A stretch of DNA of 64,000 nucleotides from Halorubrum xinjiangense (GTDB lineage Archaea > Halobacteriota > Halobacteria > Halobacteriales > Haloferacaceae), in contig NZ_FNBO01000001.1 in the NCBI RefSeq assembly GCF_900102375.1, positions 372,001-436,000 of the forward strand, read 5' to 3'. The position numbers and the translations under genes were made by a program. How positions within the stretch are numbered: position 1 is the first letter of the stretch; every line of letters begins with the position of its first letter. Positions 9,111 through 17,424 of the stretch are shown piece by piece. A model generated the notes under the pieces. The model was not told where the DNA came from. It saw only the letters and a program-made list of their open reading frames with translations, and made no database searches.

Positions 9111-10136
9111 TCAGCCCTGCGCCTGCTCGATCGCGTCTTCGAGGATCTGCATCTGCTCTTCCTGCGTCTCCTCGGTCGCGGGGACGTACCCGACGTCGCC
9201 GGCCACGAGGTCCTCGTTCGTGGTCTGGCTGACGAAGTAACGGGCGAACTCCGCGATGTGCTCTTCGCCGAGCGCCTCGATCGACGGATACGTGAATAGC
9301 GGCCGCGAGAGCGGGGCGTACTCGCCGGAGGACGCGGTCTCGAGGCTCGGCTTGACCGGTCCGTCACCGTTGTCGATGGCGACCGGTGTGATCTGGTCTT
9401 GGTTCTGGAACCAGTACGCGAACCCGAAGTACCCGATCGCGTACTCGCTGCCCTCGACCCCCGAAGCGATGGTGTTGTCCTGCTCGGTGGCCTGGTAGTC
9501 GTCGGTGTGGCCGTCCTCGCCCATGATGTTCTCGATGAAGTAGTCGTACGTCCCCGAGGTGTCGGCGGCGCCGAACCGCTCGATCTCCTCGTCGGGCCAC
9601 TCGTCGCGCACGTCGCTCCACAGCTCGGCGGCGTCGGACTGCCAGATCTGCGAGAGCTCGTCGACGGTCATCTCCGTCGCGAAATCGTTGTCGTTGTTGA
9701 TCACGACGGTGAGCGCGTCCGTCGCAGCGATCAGCTCGACGTACTCGACGCCGTTTTCGGCGCACAGCTCCTCTTCTTCCGGCTGGATCGGCCGGCTGGC
9801 GTTGTTGAAGTCGGTCTCACCGACACAGAAGAAGTTCGAGAAGCCGCCGCCCGAGCCCGTGGAGCTGATGTCCGGGTCGACCTGCGGGTGCTGCTCGGCG
9901 AAGTCCTCCATGACCGCGCTCATCAGGGGGAACACCGTGCTCGACCCCGCGATGTTAATTGCGCCCGACAGGGAATCGGAACCGTCGGAACCGTCGGAGC
10001 CGTCGGAGCCGTCGGAGCCGTCGCCCCCCTCGGTCTCGGTACACCCTGCGAGTCCGAGTACCCCTGCGCCGGCGAGCGCCGCAAGCGATTTCCGCCGCGT
10101 GATTCCCGCTGTGTCCGCGTCGTGGCTTGAAGCCAT
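9111..10136 (-). CDS. pstS: Phosphate-binding lipoprotein PstS
   Basis: This 341-residue substrate-binding protein has a twin-arginine signal (TRRKSL, R14-R15) followed by a lipobox (LAGC, Cys32), so it should be Tat-exported and lipid-anchored. A low-complexity Gly-Ser-Asp linker made of 9-bp DNA repeats follows. The phosphate-binding motifs AGSSTVFPLM, STGSGGGFSNF and the T(S)GTYDYF region are present. ATG at 10136 is preferred because a TATA-like ACTTAA sits 27 nt upstream on the minus strand; GTG at 10139 is the alternative. First gene of the pst operon. Confidence 0.95.
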   Translation of the reverse strand: MASSHDADTAGITRRKSLAALAGAGVLGLAGCTETEGGDGSDGSDGSDGSDGSDSLSGAINIAGSSTVFPLMSAVMEDFAEQHPQVDPDISSTGSGGGFSNFFCVGETDFNNASRPIQPEEEELCAENGVEYVELIAATDALTVVINNDNDFATEMTVDELSQIWQSDAAELWSDVRDEWPDEEIERFGAADTSGTYDYFIENIMGEDGHTDDYQATEQDNTIASGVEGSEYAIGYFGFAYWFQNQDQITPVAIDNGDGPVKPSLETASSGEYAPLSRPLFTYPSIEALGEEHIAEFARYFVSQTTNEDLVAGDVGYVPATEETQEEQMQILEDAIEQAQG

Positions 10137-10160
10137 CACCTGTGATTGGGCGAGTTCCGG

Positions 10161-10166
10161 TTAAGT
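10161..10166 (-). promoter_or_regulatory. TATA-like box of the pst operon
   Basis: On the minus strand ACTTAA is centred about 27 nt before the pstS ATG. This spacing predicts a transcript that starts at or within a few bases of the start codon. Confidence 0.55.
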
Positions 10167-10218
10167 AGTATGCTATGAGGGGTACTGGGGGACGCGTACG
10201 GCCCGGTACGGCAACGTT

Positions 10219-10250
10219 CCGGTATATACGATATATAGAGATATATAGCA
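10219..10250. promoter_or_regulatory. AT-rich 10-bp-phased motif cluster upstream of pstS (candidate phosphate regulatory site)
   Basis: In otherwise very G+C-rich DNA, CCGGTATATACG (10219-10230) is followed by two 10-bp units ATATATAGAG and ATATATAGCA (10231-10250), so the AT steps recur once per helical turn. It lies 83-114 nt upstream of the pstS start. A near copy (CCGATATATACG) is found at 38652-38663 before the PiT phosphate transporter genes. A role as a phosphate-response site is inferred from this shared position only. Confidence 0.4.
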
Positions 10251-10330
10251 GATCGAACCGCGGTCGACAGTGACGGGCGGTGACGCCGGACGGCACCGCG
10301 GCGTCGCCCCGACCGCGAACCGAGACGTGG

Positions 10331-10337
10331 TTTTAAG
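10331..10337 (+). promoter_or_regulatory. TATA-like box for the gene at 10364
   Basis: TTTTAAG is centred 30 nt before the ATG at 10364, the usual haloarchaeal spacing for a leaderless or near-leaderless transcript. Confidence 0.5.
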
Positions 10338-10363
10338 TCCCCGTACCGGGAGAAGCCGGACGA

Positions 10364-10660
10364 ATGACCCCTCCCACGACCGACGGGCCGCCGGCGCCGA
10401 CGACCTCCCGGGAAGAGGCGTGGGTGGCCCACGCCGCGCTGGTCGACGCCGCGCGGAACGCGACCGCCGAGGACCCCGCGTACCACCGTCCGATCGAGTC
10501 GATAGAGCGCGGCGCGGCGCTCGACGACGAGGACGTCGCCCTACTGCGCGACGCGCTCGTCGACTACCTCGGCGACGCGCCGGTCCGCGACCGCGCCCCC
10601 GGCCGCGCGCTGTTGCGGCGCACCGACGACGCGACGGACGCGCGGTCGCGGCGCGCGTAG
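10364..10660 (+). CDS. Small haloarchaeal protein of unknown function
   Basis: This 98-residue acidic, soluble protein is divergent from pstS. It is mostly helical: an N-terminal Pro/Thr-rich tail, then SREEAWVAHAALVDAARNAT and a second helix pair around DDEDVALLRDALVDYLGDAP. A tight promoter (TTTTAAG 30 nt upstream) supports expression. No catalytic or nucleic-acid-binding motif was recognised. The pattern fits the small haloarchaea-specific uncharacterised families. Confidence 0.7.
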   Translation: MTPPTTDGPPAPTTSREEAWVAHAALVDAARNATAEDPAYHRPIESIERGAALDDEDVALLRDALVDYLGDAPVRDRAPGRALLRRTDDATDARSRRA

Positions 10661-10690
10661 GTCGCGGGCGAAAAGAGCGACTCTCGGCCG

Positions 10691-12904
10691 CTACGCGCCG
10701 ACTCCCGGCCGCGACGCGCCCGCCTCCACCGCCTCGATCAGCAGCTCCGCGACGTCGACGATCTCGATCTGCTCTTCGAAGTCCCCCGTCTTCCGGCCGT
10801 CCTCGAACATCGTCGTACACATCGGACAGGCGACGACGAACTTCTCGACCGCCGCGCCCGCGTCGGTATCCTCGACGGCCTCGCGGAGGCGTTCCTCGCT
10901 CGGCTTGACTTCCTCGTCGTGTTCGGTCCAGAGCCCGCCCCCGCCGCCGCCACAGCAGAACGAGTCGTCCCGCGACCGGGGCATCTCGTGGAGGTCGGCG
11001 CCGGTCGCCCGGATGAGCTCGCGGGGCGCCTCGTACTCGTCGTTGTACCGGCCGAGGTGACAGGGGTCGTGGTAGGTGACGGTGTAGTCTAACTCGTCGC
11101 CCGAGAGGCCGAGCCGCCCCGCCTCGACCAACTCCTCGACCACCTGCGTCCAGTGGAACACGCCGACTTCCCCCGCCGAGTTCCACGGCTCCTCGCGCTC
11201 GAACGGCATCATCGGGTCGTCCGCGAACTCGGCGAAATCGACCTCGGGGTACTCGTTTTTGATGGTGTTATACGAGTGCGGGTCGGTACAGACGATGTTC
11301 TCGAACTCGCAGTCCGCGAACGTCTCCACGTGGTGGCCCGCGAGCTCGAGGTAGAGGAACTCCTCGCCGATCCGGCGGATGTCGTTGCCGTCGGTCTTCT
11401 CGTCGTCGAAGAGAACCCCGAACGAGACGTCGGCCTCGTCGAACAGGCGGGCGAGCGCGCGGGCGACCTTCTTGTTCCGGTCGTCGAAGCTCGGGTAGTC
11501 GCCAACGTACCAGAGGTACTCCACCTCGGTCTCGCGGGCGTCGGGGACCTCGACACCGTCGAGGTCGTCCGCCCAGTCGCCGCGGTTCGCCTGCGACTCG
11601 CCGAAGGTGTTCCCCTTCTGCATCACGTCCTGGAACACGTCTTGGAGGTTCGAGTCGACTGCCCCCTCGTCGACGAGCTGGCGGTTCATCTTCGTGAAGG
11701 AGGTGAGGTGTTCGATGTCAACCGGGCAGGCGTCCATACACGCCATACAGGACATACACGACTCCATCGACTCGGCGTCGATGACGCCGCCCTCGTCGGC
11801 GACGATTGGGACGGTGCCGCCGTCGTTGACGGCGGCGGAGCCGGCCACGCCGCCGTCGGTGGCGACCGTGTTCCCGCCACCCGACCCCGCCACCGGGTCG
11901 TCGCTCACCGACTCGCGGTACGCCTTTAAATCGAGGATGACGTTCCGCGGATCGAGGTTGCGACCGACCGTGTCGGCGGGACAGGCGTCCGTACACCGCC
12001 CGCACTTCGTACAGGCGTCGCCGTCGAGCAGCTCCTTCCAGGTGAAGTCCTCGAGCGACTCGGCGTTGGTGTGATCGAGGTCCGCCGGGACGTTCGGGAG
12101 CCGCGCGCCCGCCCGTTCGTCGCGGGCCACGACGTTCGCGAACGAGGAGATCATGTGGAACGGCTTCGCGTACGGGATCCACGCCACGAACGCGAACGCT
12201 AGAAGCGAGTGGCTCCACCAGAGCGCGCCGTATATCGCCTCGGCGCCCGCGGCCGTGAGTCCGGCCGTCTCCAGCCCGATCGCGAGCGCCATGCCGACGA
12301 AGCTCACCGTCTCGGTCGCCCGCTGGGGTTGCCCGACCATGCTCACGCCCTCGACGAGGAAGCCACCGACCCCGAGCAGGAAGAGGGTCCAGACGAACGC
12401 GTCGTCCTCTAGCGAGGTGTGTTTCCCCCACAGCCGGCCCTCGCGGCGCCGGTACCGGCGGTAGCCGGCCATGCCGACGCCGACGACGAACAGCAGGCCG
12501 AACGCGTCGACGGCGAACTGGTAGGCCAAATAGAAGTCGCCGACCCAGAAGGACTCGCCCGTGAGCGGGCGGTAGAGGTCGATGTCGATCCCGAGGATCG
12601 TCGTCGCGACGAGTAAGACGAGGAACCCCCACAGCACGAACGTGTGCATCACGCCGGTGTACAGGTCTCCGTCGAACTGGTTCTCGTTCGCGAGGACGGT
12701 CTTCGTCGCCGCGACGACCCGGCCGGGGAGGTCCGACAGCCTGTCTCGCGGGTCCGCGCTCCCACGCGCGTACGCGGCGAACCGCGCGTAGACGCCGTAC
12801 AGGAAGACGAGGACCGCGACGGCGGCGAGCCAGTAGAACGCCGCCTTGCCCACCGGACCGATGGTCCAGAAGGTCTCTCGGGTGGCAGCCTGCAAGGGAA
12901 TCAT
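10691..12904 (-). CDS. Membrane-bound heterodisulfide reductase-like (HdrDE/GlpC-type) Fe-S oxidoreductase
   Basis: This 737-residue fusion begins with a heme/quinone-type membrane domain of about six helices (residues 15-260), similar to nitrate reductase gamma/HdrE. Two [4Fe-4S] ferredoxin motifs follow: CTKCGRCTDACPADTVGRN and, after a Gly/Ala-rich insert, CMSCMACMDACPVD. The C-terminal half has CCG cysteine-rich domains (CHLGRYNDEYE...SFCCGGGGGGLW; ACPMC). Such proteins pass electrons between a membrane quinone and a soluble thiol or flavoprotein partner. Haloarchaea lack coenzyme M methanogenesis, so the partner may be an acyl-CoA dehydrogenase/ETF chain. That is inference; the etf genes are elsewhere in this window. 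Confidence 0.88.
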   Translation of the reverse strand: MIPLQAATRETFWTIGPVGKAAFYWLAAVAVLVFLYGVYARFAAYARGSADPRDRLSDLPGRVVAATKTVLANENQFDGDLYTGVMHTFVLWGFLVLLVATTILGIDIDLYRPLTGESFWVGDFYLAYQFAVDAFGLLFVVGVGMAGYRRYRRREGRLWGKHTSLEDDAFVWTLFLLGVGGFLVEGVSMVGQPQRATETVSFVGMALAIGLETAGLTAAGAEAIYGALWWSHSLLAFAFVAWIPYAKPFHMISSFANVVARDERAGARLPNVPADLDHTNAESLEDFTWKELLDGDACTKCGRCTDACPADTVGRNLDPRNVILDLKAYRESVSDDPVAGSGGGNTVATDGGVAGSAAVNDGGTVPIVADEGGVIDAESMESCMSCMACMDACPVDIEHLTSFTKMNRQLVDEGAVDSNLQDVFQDVMQKGNTFGESQANRGDWADDLDGVEVPDARETEVEYLWYVGDYPSFDDRNKKVARALARLFDEADVSFGVLFDDEKTDGNDIRRIGEEFLYLELAGHHVETFADCEFENIVCTDPHSYNTIKNEYPEVDFAEFADDPMMPFEREEPWNSAGEVGVFHWTQVVEELVEAGRLGLSGDELDYTVTYHDPCHLGRYNDEYEAPRELIRATGADLHEMPRSRDDSFCCGGGGGGLWTEHDEEVKPSEERLREAVEDTDAGAAVEKFVVACPMCTTMFEDGRKTGDFEEQIEIVDVAELLIEAVEAGASRPGVGA

Positions 12905-13015
12905 GATCGATCACCCGGATACGGTCGGGTTAAAACTTGCCACAACGCGGCGTTCGTCGCTCGTCGTTCACGTTGTTTCGGGGCTCGGGCGATGCTTCGC
13001 CGGCGCCCCGCCGTA

Positions 13016-13729
13016 TCACGCGATCCGCAGGACCGCGGCCGCGAACATCGACGCGGCGAGTGCCAGCGCCGGGGCGTCGACGCGGCGGAACGCCAGCCGC
13101 GGGAGCGTCGGGTTCCACGCGAAACACCGGGCGACGAGCGCCGTCCCGAGCCGGTCCGCCCGGGAGAGCGCGCGGTCGATCCCCGCGACGGCGACGATCC
13201 GCATCCGGTCGCGGACGGGGCGCTCGTCGCCGAGACGCGCCCGCATCGCGTCGCGCGCCGTGAGCAGATCGCGCCGCAGGAGCGGGAGGAACCGGAAGAC
13301 GAGCGCGACCCCCGCCCCGAGGAAGACGCCCGGTCGGCCCGGGACCGTCCGCTGGAGCGCCGCGCGCGACTCCCGGACCGGCGTCGACCGGACGTACGCG
13401 GCCGCGACGACCAGGATGAGGAAGATGCGGTAGCTCGCGAGCGCCGTGGCCGCCGCGCGCTCGACCCGAAACCACGGTGCGCCCAGGGTCGCGCCGGCCA
13501 CGACTGGCGCGACGAGGAGGAAGGGGAGCGCGACCCGATACGCCCACAGGTCGCGGGCGCCCCCGTCGGCCGCGAGGAGACAGGCGGCGGCGACGGGAGT
13601 GAGAATGGCGAGCCCCCGCGGCGTGGTGTACGCGTACGCCGCCGCCGCGAAGGCGACTTGCACGAGCAGCTTCGAGCGCGGGTCGAGGCGGTGGCCGACC
13701 GAATCGCCGGGGACGTACGACAGCGTCAT
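13016..13729 (-). CDS. bioN: Energy-coupling factor transporter T component (EcfT/BioN-like)
   Basis: This 237-residue protein has the CbiQ/EcfT layout: a short N-terminus with DPRSKLL, membrane segments in the first 120 residues, then a cytoplasmic coupling region (LRRDLLTARDAMRARLGDERP and RADRLGTALVARCFAW) equivalent to the two Ala-Arg-x coupling helices, and a last membrane helix. Its ATG overlaps the stop of the upstream ATPase gene by four bases (ATGA). With bioY and the ATPase it forms a three-gene vitamin importer. Confidence 0.9.
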   Translation of the reverse strand: MTLSYVPGDSVGHRLDPRSKLLVQVAFAAAAYAYTTPRGLAILTPVAAACLLAADGGARDLWAYRVALPFLLVAPVVAGATLGAPWFRVERAAATALASYRIFLILVVAAAYVRSTPVRESRAALQRTVPGRPGVFLGAGVALVFRFLPLLRRDLLTARDAMRARLGDERPVRDRMRIVAVAGIDRALSRADRLGTALVARCFAWNPTLPRLAFRRVDAPALALAASMFAAAVLRIA

Positions 13730-14478
13730 CCGTCGCTCTGGCGGGGCTTGTCGGAGGCGCGGTCGGGGACGCGCACGTCGAGCCCCGGTAGTGCCGCGAC
13801 CGCTTCGGCCGGCGGGGCGTCGACCGCGACGCGCCCGTCCGCCAGTCCGACCACGCGGTCGGCGATCCCGAACACGTCCCGGAGGTCGTGCGTGACGACG
13901 ACGACGCCGGTCCCCTCGCGGCGGAGTTCGCGGAGCCGCTCGACGACCGAGCGCCGCGCGGGCTCGTCGAGGCCGGTGAACGGCTCGTCTAAGACGAGGT
14001 GGTCCGGCTTCATCGCCAGCGCGCCGGCGATGGCGACGCGCTCGCGCTCGCCGCCAGACAGCGACGCGATCCGGTCGGTCTCGCGGCCGACCATGTTGAC
14101 GGCGTCGAGCGCAGTCTCGACGCGGCGGTCGATCTCTGCGTGCGCGAGGCCGAGATTCTCCGGGCCGAACGCGACGTCGGCGCCGACGGTCGCCGCGACG
14201 AACTGGTCGCGCGGGTCCTGAAACACCATCCCGACCGCGGTCCGGGCCGCGACGAGGTCCTCGTCGACCGGGATCCCGTTGACCGAGACCGTCCCAGCGT
14301 CCGGCTCGACGAGACCGTTGAACGTCCGGACCAGCGTCGTCTTCCCCGAGCCGTTCGCGCCCGCGACGATCGCGAACTGGCCGTCGGGGATCGAGAGGGA
14401 GACGTCGTCGACGGCGGTGACGCCGCCGTCGTCACCGGAGCCGCCGTACCGGCAGGTGACGCCGTCGACCTCGATCAC
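13726..14478 (-). CDS. bioM: Energy-coupling factor ATPase (EcfA/BioM-like)
   Basis: This is a 250-residue ABC ATPase. From a GTG at 14478 (giving MIEVDGVTCRYG) the order is Walker A GANGSGKTT (about 39-47), Q-loop VFQDPRDQF, signature LSGGERERVAI, Walker B HLVLDEPFTGLD and H-loop VTHDLRD. The GTG start is chosen because the frame upstream runs into bioY with no other codon that fits the ABC N-terminus. VFQDP(R)DQ is typical of ECF ATPases. It powers uptake through bioY and ecfT. Confidence 0.93.
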   Translation of the reverse strand: MIEVDGVTCRYGGSGDDGGVTAVDDVSLSIPDGQFAIVAGANGSGKTTLVRTFNGLVEPDAGTVSVNGIPVDEDLVAARTAVGMVFQDPRDQFVAATVGADVAFGPENLGLAHAEIDRRVETALDAVNMVGRETDRIASLSGGERERVAIAGALAMKPDHLVLDEPFTGLDEPARRSVVERLRELRREGTGVVVVTHDLRDVFGIADRVVGLADGRVAVDAPPAEAVAALPGLDVRVPDRASDKPRQSDG

Positions 14479-14486
14479 GGGCTCAC

Positions 14487-15068
14487 TTACTCGGCCGCGA
14501 TCGCGTCGGACCGGACGATGCCGACCGCCGCTGCCATCTTCGCGCCCTCCGCGGGGAGGAAGACGACGGCCCCCTGAACGAACGCTTCGACGAGCGTTAG
14601 CTCCAGCGTCAGGTAGAGACCGACGACGCCCATCGCGTAGACGACGACCGTTCCCGCGGCCATCGCACCCACGAGGACCGGGGCGGAGACGGCGTCGAGG
14701 TCGCGGAGCCGGGCGCCCCGGTGGACGAGCGCGCCCACGAGCGCGGCCGCGATCGGGTACGACCAGAGGTACCCGGCGGTCGAGCCGACCAGCTCTCCGA
14801 ATCCCGCCTCGCCCCCGGAGAACACCGGCGCGCCGAGGGCGCCGGCGACGAGGTAGAGGACGAGCGCCGCGCCGCCCCAGACCGGGCCGAGGAAGATCCC
14901 GGCGAGGAACACGCCGAGCACCTGAAGCGTGACCGGCGCCGGCGACACCGGGAACGGGAAGGACACGTACGCGAACGCGCCGACGAGCGCCGCGAACAGC
15001 GCGGCGCGGGCGAGGTTCGTCGCCGCCTCGTCGCCCACGAGGTCGACGGACTCCGTGTTCGTTGCCAT
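14487..15068 (-). CDS. bioY: Biotin transporter substrate-binding subunit BioY
   Basis: This 193-residue protein has six predicted membrane helices. The BioY signature is clear: VSPAPVTLQVLGVFLAGIFLGP near residues 41-62 and GYLWSYPIAAALVG near residue 100. As the S component it binds biotin and couples to EcfT and the ATPase encoded just downstream. The ATG at 15068 lies only 10 nt from a perfect BirA-type inverted repeat, so the operon is probably repressed when biotin is plentiful. Confidence 0.95.
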   Translation of the reverse strand: MATNTESVDLVGDEAATNLARAALFAALVGAFAYVSFPFPVSPAPVTLQVLGVFLAGIFLGPVWGGAALVLYLVAGALGAPVFSGGEAGFGELVGSTAGYLWSYPIAAALVGALVHRGARLRDLDAVSAPVLVGAMAAGTVVVYAMGVVGLYLTLELTLVEAFVQGAVVFLPAEGAKMAAAVGIVRSDAIAAE

Positions 15069-15078
15069 GGCTCAACGG

Positions 15079-15114
15079 ACTCGTAAACCCACTTCAACGT
15101 ATCGGTTTACGAGT
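15079..15114. promoter_or_regulatory. BirA-type biotin operator upstream of bioY
   Basis: A perfect 11-bp inverted repeat: ACTCGTAAACC (15079-15089), a 14-nt spacer (15090-15103) and GGTTTACGAGT (15104-15114). The published bacterial and archaeal BirA signal has TGTwAACC and GGTTwACA half-sites separated by 14-16 nt; here the half-sites are CGTAAACC and GGTTTACG, spacing 14. The site ends 10 nt before the bioY ATG on the minus strand, where bound repressor would block RNA polymerase. Seen directly; regulator identity is inferred. Confidence 0.85.
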
Positions 15115-15233
15115 TCGGAGCCGGCGAGGCGGGGGCGACAGGAGTGACACGCGGCCGTCACGAGCATTGAGAGAGTCTCTCGATAATCTTCAGATAATAA
15201 CGTTCATGCCCGGCCGGCGTCCACGACGCGAGT

Positions 15234-15449
15234 ATGCCGAAGATAAGCGTCGAGATCCCGGCGGAGCTGTTGGCCGACCTCGACGAGCACGTCGGTGACG
15301 ACGGGAAGTTCGTGAACCGCAGCGACGCGGTGCGCGCGTCGATCCGCAAGAACCTCGACCTGCTCGACGAGATCGACGCCCGACACGACCGGCTCGACGG
15401 CGACGCGCCGTCGACCGCGGCCGGGTCGGGGGAGGGGAGCGATGAGTAG
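15234..15449 (+). CDS. Ribbon-helix-helix (CopG/MetJ-type) DNA-binding protein
   Basis: This 71-residue protein begins with the beta-strand PKISVEIPAELLADLDEHV, followed by helix-turn-helix segments FVNRSDAVRASIRKNLDLLDEID, the classic RHH N-terminal fold. The C-terminal 20 residues are disordered. It overlaps the next gene by eight bases, so they are translated together. Such small RHH proteins often regulate their own operon; the intergenic region shared with bioY would be the natural target (inference). Confidence 0.87.
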   Translation: MPKISVEIPAELLADLDEHVGDDGKFVNRSDAVRASIRKNLDLLDEIDARHDRLDGDAPSTAAGSGEGSDE

Positions 15450-16161
15450 CCGAACCGTGAGCGGCGGGGACGGTCCCTTCCGGACCGACCCGCTGGACCG
15501 GTCGGCGGTCGCGGCGGTCGGGCTGATCACCCTGTTCACGGTCGCGCTCGCGACCTCGCAGCTCACCGCCGCGAAGGTGCTGGCGCTGCCGCTCCCGTTC
15601 GCGCTGCCGGTCGTCGGCCCGGAGATACTGCTGCCCGGCGCCGCGCTGGCGTACGCGCTCACGTTCCTCGCCTCCGACTGCTACGCCGAGCTGTACGGCC
15701 GGCGGGCGACGCAGGTCGTCGTCAACGTCGCGTTCCTCGCGAACTTCCTCGTGTTAGCGCTGGTGTGGTCGACGCTCGCGGCGCCCGGGGTCGACCCCGA
15801 GGTGTCGGCCGCCTTCCAGACCGCGCTCGGCCCGGCGGCGAACATCGTCGCCGGAAGCCTGCTGGCGTACGTCGTCAGCCAGAACTGGGACGTGTTCGTC
15901 TTCCACGCGATCCGCGACCGGACCGGAAAGCGCATGCTGTGGCTCCGCAACCTCGCGTCGACGTCGACGAGCCAGGCGCTCGACACACTCATCTTCGTCG
16001 GCGTCGCCTTCTACGTCGCGCCGCTCGTTCTCGGCGTCGGTCCCGTCTTCGATCCGCCGGCGCTGCTCGCGCTCGGCGTCGGCCAGTACCTGCTCAAGCT
16101 CGCGATCGCCGTCCTCGACACGCCGGTCGTCTACCTCGTCGTCGGCGCGGTCCGAAACTGA
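15442..16161 (+). CDS. Queuosine precursor transporter (VUT family, YhhQ-like)
   Basis: This 239-residue protein has about six membrane helices. Family marks include SQLTAAKVLALPL, YALTFLASDCYAELYGRR, QNWDVFVFHAIRDRTG and NLASTSTSQALDTLIFVGVAF. The family imports queuosine or 7-deazaguanine precursors in bacteria. In archaea it probably salvages preQ0-type bases for archaeosine in tRNA (inference from the family). The overlap with the RHH gene upstream suggests a self-regulated salvage operon. Confidence 0.93.
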   Translation: MSSRTVSGGDGPFRTDPLDRSAVAAVGLITLFTVALATSQLTAAKVLALPLPFALPVVGPEILLPGAALAYALTFLASDCYAELYGRRATQVVVNVAFLANFLVLALVWSTLAAPGVDPEVSAAFQTALGPAANIVAGSLLAYVVSQNWDVFVFHAIRDRTGKRMLWLRNLASTSTSQALDTLIFVGVAFYVAPLVLGVGPVFDPPALLALGVGQYLLKLAIAVLDTPVVYLVVGAVRN

Positions 16162-16206
16162 CGACACCGCCCGCGCTCGGTCCGCGTCTCCTTCCCTCCG
16201 CTCGGA

Positions 16207-17310
16207 TCAGGCGACGGCCAGCGCCCGCGCCGCCCGGTCCGGGAGGTTGACCGGGACCTGCTCGAAGGAGTCGCCCGCGTCGCGGGTGACGAAGAGCCCG
16301 CGGTCCGAGAGCGCCCAGATCTCACCGGCGGCTCGACCGGCGGCCAACGCGGCCCGATAGGTGCCTTCCCTCGTCGGGAACCCGCGATCGTCGAGGCGCT
16401 CGAACCCTTCGCCGCGACGATAGCGGTACAGGTACGCCTCGCCGCTGCGGTGGGCGGCCGTCGCGCCCTCGGCCGCGCTGACCAGGGCGGTGTCGGGGTC
16501 GCCGGGGTCGACCGCGAGCCCCCAGACGTAGCCGTGATAGAGGCCGGCGTCGCGGACGCGCCACGAGTCGCCCCGGTCGTCGCTCTCGGCGAAGCCGTCG
16601 CCGGCGGCGGCGTAGACGCGGTCGGGGGCGTCCGGGTGGGTCGCCATCGCATGGGTGTCGCGGCGCGACCCCGGCGGGCGGTCCGTCCACGTCTCGCCGC
16701 CGTCGGCCGTCACGACGAGCGCACCCGCCTCGATACCGAAGAGCCACCGCTCCGGGTCGGCAGGGCAGGGCTCGATCCACCGGACGTGGTGGGTGTCGGG
16801 TCGCGGCGGGAACGACCACTCGTCGGCGGAGGAGAGGTCGGTCAGCCCGCCGACGCGCTCGGCCGTCTCGCCGCCGTCGACGGAGCGGTACGCCCGCGAG
16901 GGCTCCGTGCCGATCCAGACGACCGCGGGGTCGTGCGGGCTCGTCGCGACCGCGGTCACCGCGTCCGGGCCCGCCCCCTCGGGGCCGAGCGTCGCGGCCG
17001 CCACGCACGCGAACCGGTTCCCGCCGTCGACGGAGCGGAACAGCCCCGCGCCGAACGTCCCCGCGAGAACGCGCGGCGGGTCGGTCGCGTCGGCCGCGTC
17101 CGCCCTGTCCGCCCCGTCGGCGTCCACCCTGTCCGCCCCGTCAGCGTCCACCCTGTCCGCCCCGTCGGCGTCCGCCCCCTCGTCGCCGCCCGGGGCGGGG
17201 TTCGCGATGGAGAGGCACTCGACGCGCTGGCCGGAGAGGCGCGTCTCGACCGCGCCGGTCGCGGGGTCGACGATCCGGAGCCCGTCGTCGTACGCCGCGT
17301 AGATGCGCAT
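16207..17310 (-). CDS. Beta-propeller (BNR/Asp-box-like repeat) protein
   Basis: The protein has 367 residues from the ATG at 17310 (MRIYAAYDDGLRIVD). Several Asp-box repeats of the form S-x-D-x-G-x-T/S-W are visible (FRSVDGGNRF, YRSVDGGETAE, VTADGGETWTD, ESDDRGDSW, VTRDAGDSFE), indicating a multi-blade propeller as in sialidases and Vps10-like proteins. There is no signal peptide and no sialidase catalytic set, so it is probably an intracellular propeller of unknown role. A 24-bp minisatellite encodes an 8-residue acidic repeat (DADGADRV) near residues 50-80. Longer in-frame starts upstream look like non-coding DNA. Confidence 0.8.
   Translation of the reverse strand: MRIYAAYDDGLRIVDPATGAVETRLSGQRVECLSIANPAPGGDEGADADGADRVDADGADRVDADGADRADAADATDPPRVLAGTFGAGLFRSVDGGNRFACVAAATLGPEGAGPDAVTAVATSPHDPAVVWIGTEPSRAYRSVDGGETAERVGGLTDLSSADEWSFPPRPDTHHVRWIEPCPADPERWLFGIEAGALVVTADGGETWTDRPPGSRRDTHAMATHPDAPDRVYAAAGDGFAESDDRGDSWRVRDAGLYHGYVWGLAVDPGDPDTALVSAAEGATAAHRSGEAYLYRYRRGEGFERLDDRGFPTREGTYRAALAAGRAAGEIWALSDRGLFVTRDAGDSFEQVPVNLPDRAARALAVA
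17098..17175. repeat. In-frame 24-bp minisatellite inside the beta-propeller gene
   Basis: About three copies of a 24-bp unit (CACCCTGTCCGCCCCGTC core) encode repeats of DADGADRV in a loop between propeller blades. The period is a multiple of three, so copy-number change keeps the frame. Confidence 0.75.
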
Positions 17311-17424
17311 GGTTCGGCGTTCGACGGGGAGGCTGAAAAGCGTACGCCGGGCGGGGGAAAGCGGCGGCATCGATCCGTTGGCAGTCGTATGGGCGGGAAA
17401 CCGGGGCTCCACGAGCGCAAGAGA

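Noticed and set aside
13726-15075. 449-codon frame fusing an Arg-rich region to the ECF ATPase
   Set aside because: The first part is bioY read in the wrong frame. The ATPase begins at the GTG at 14478.
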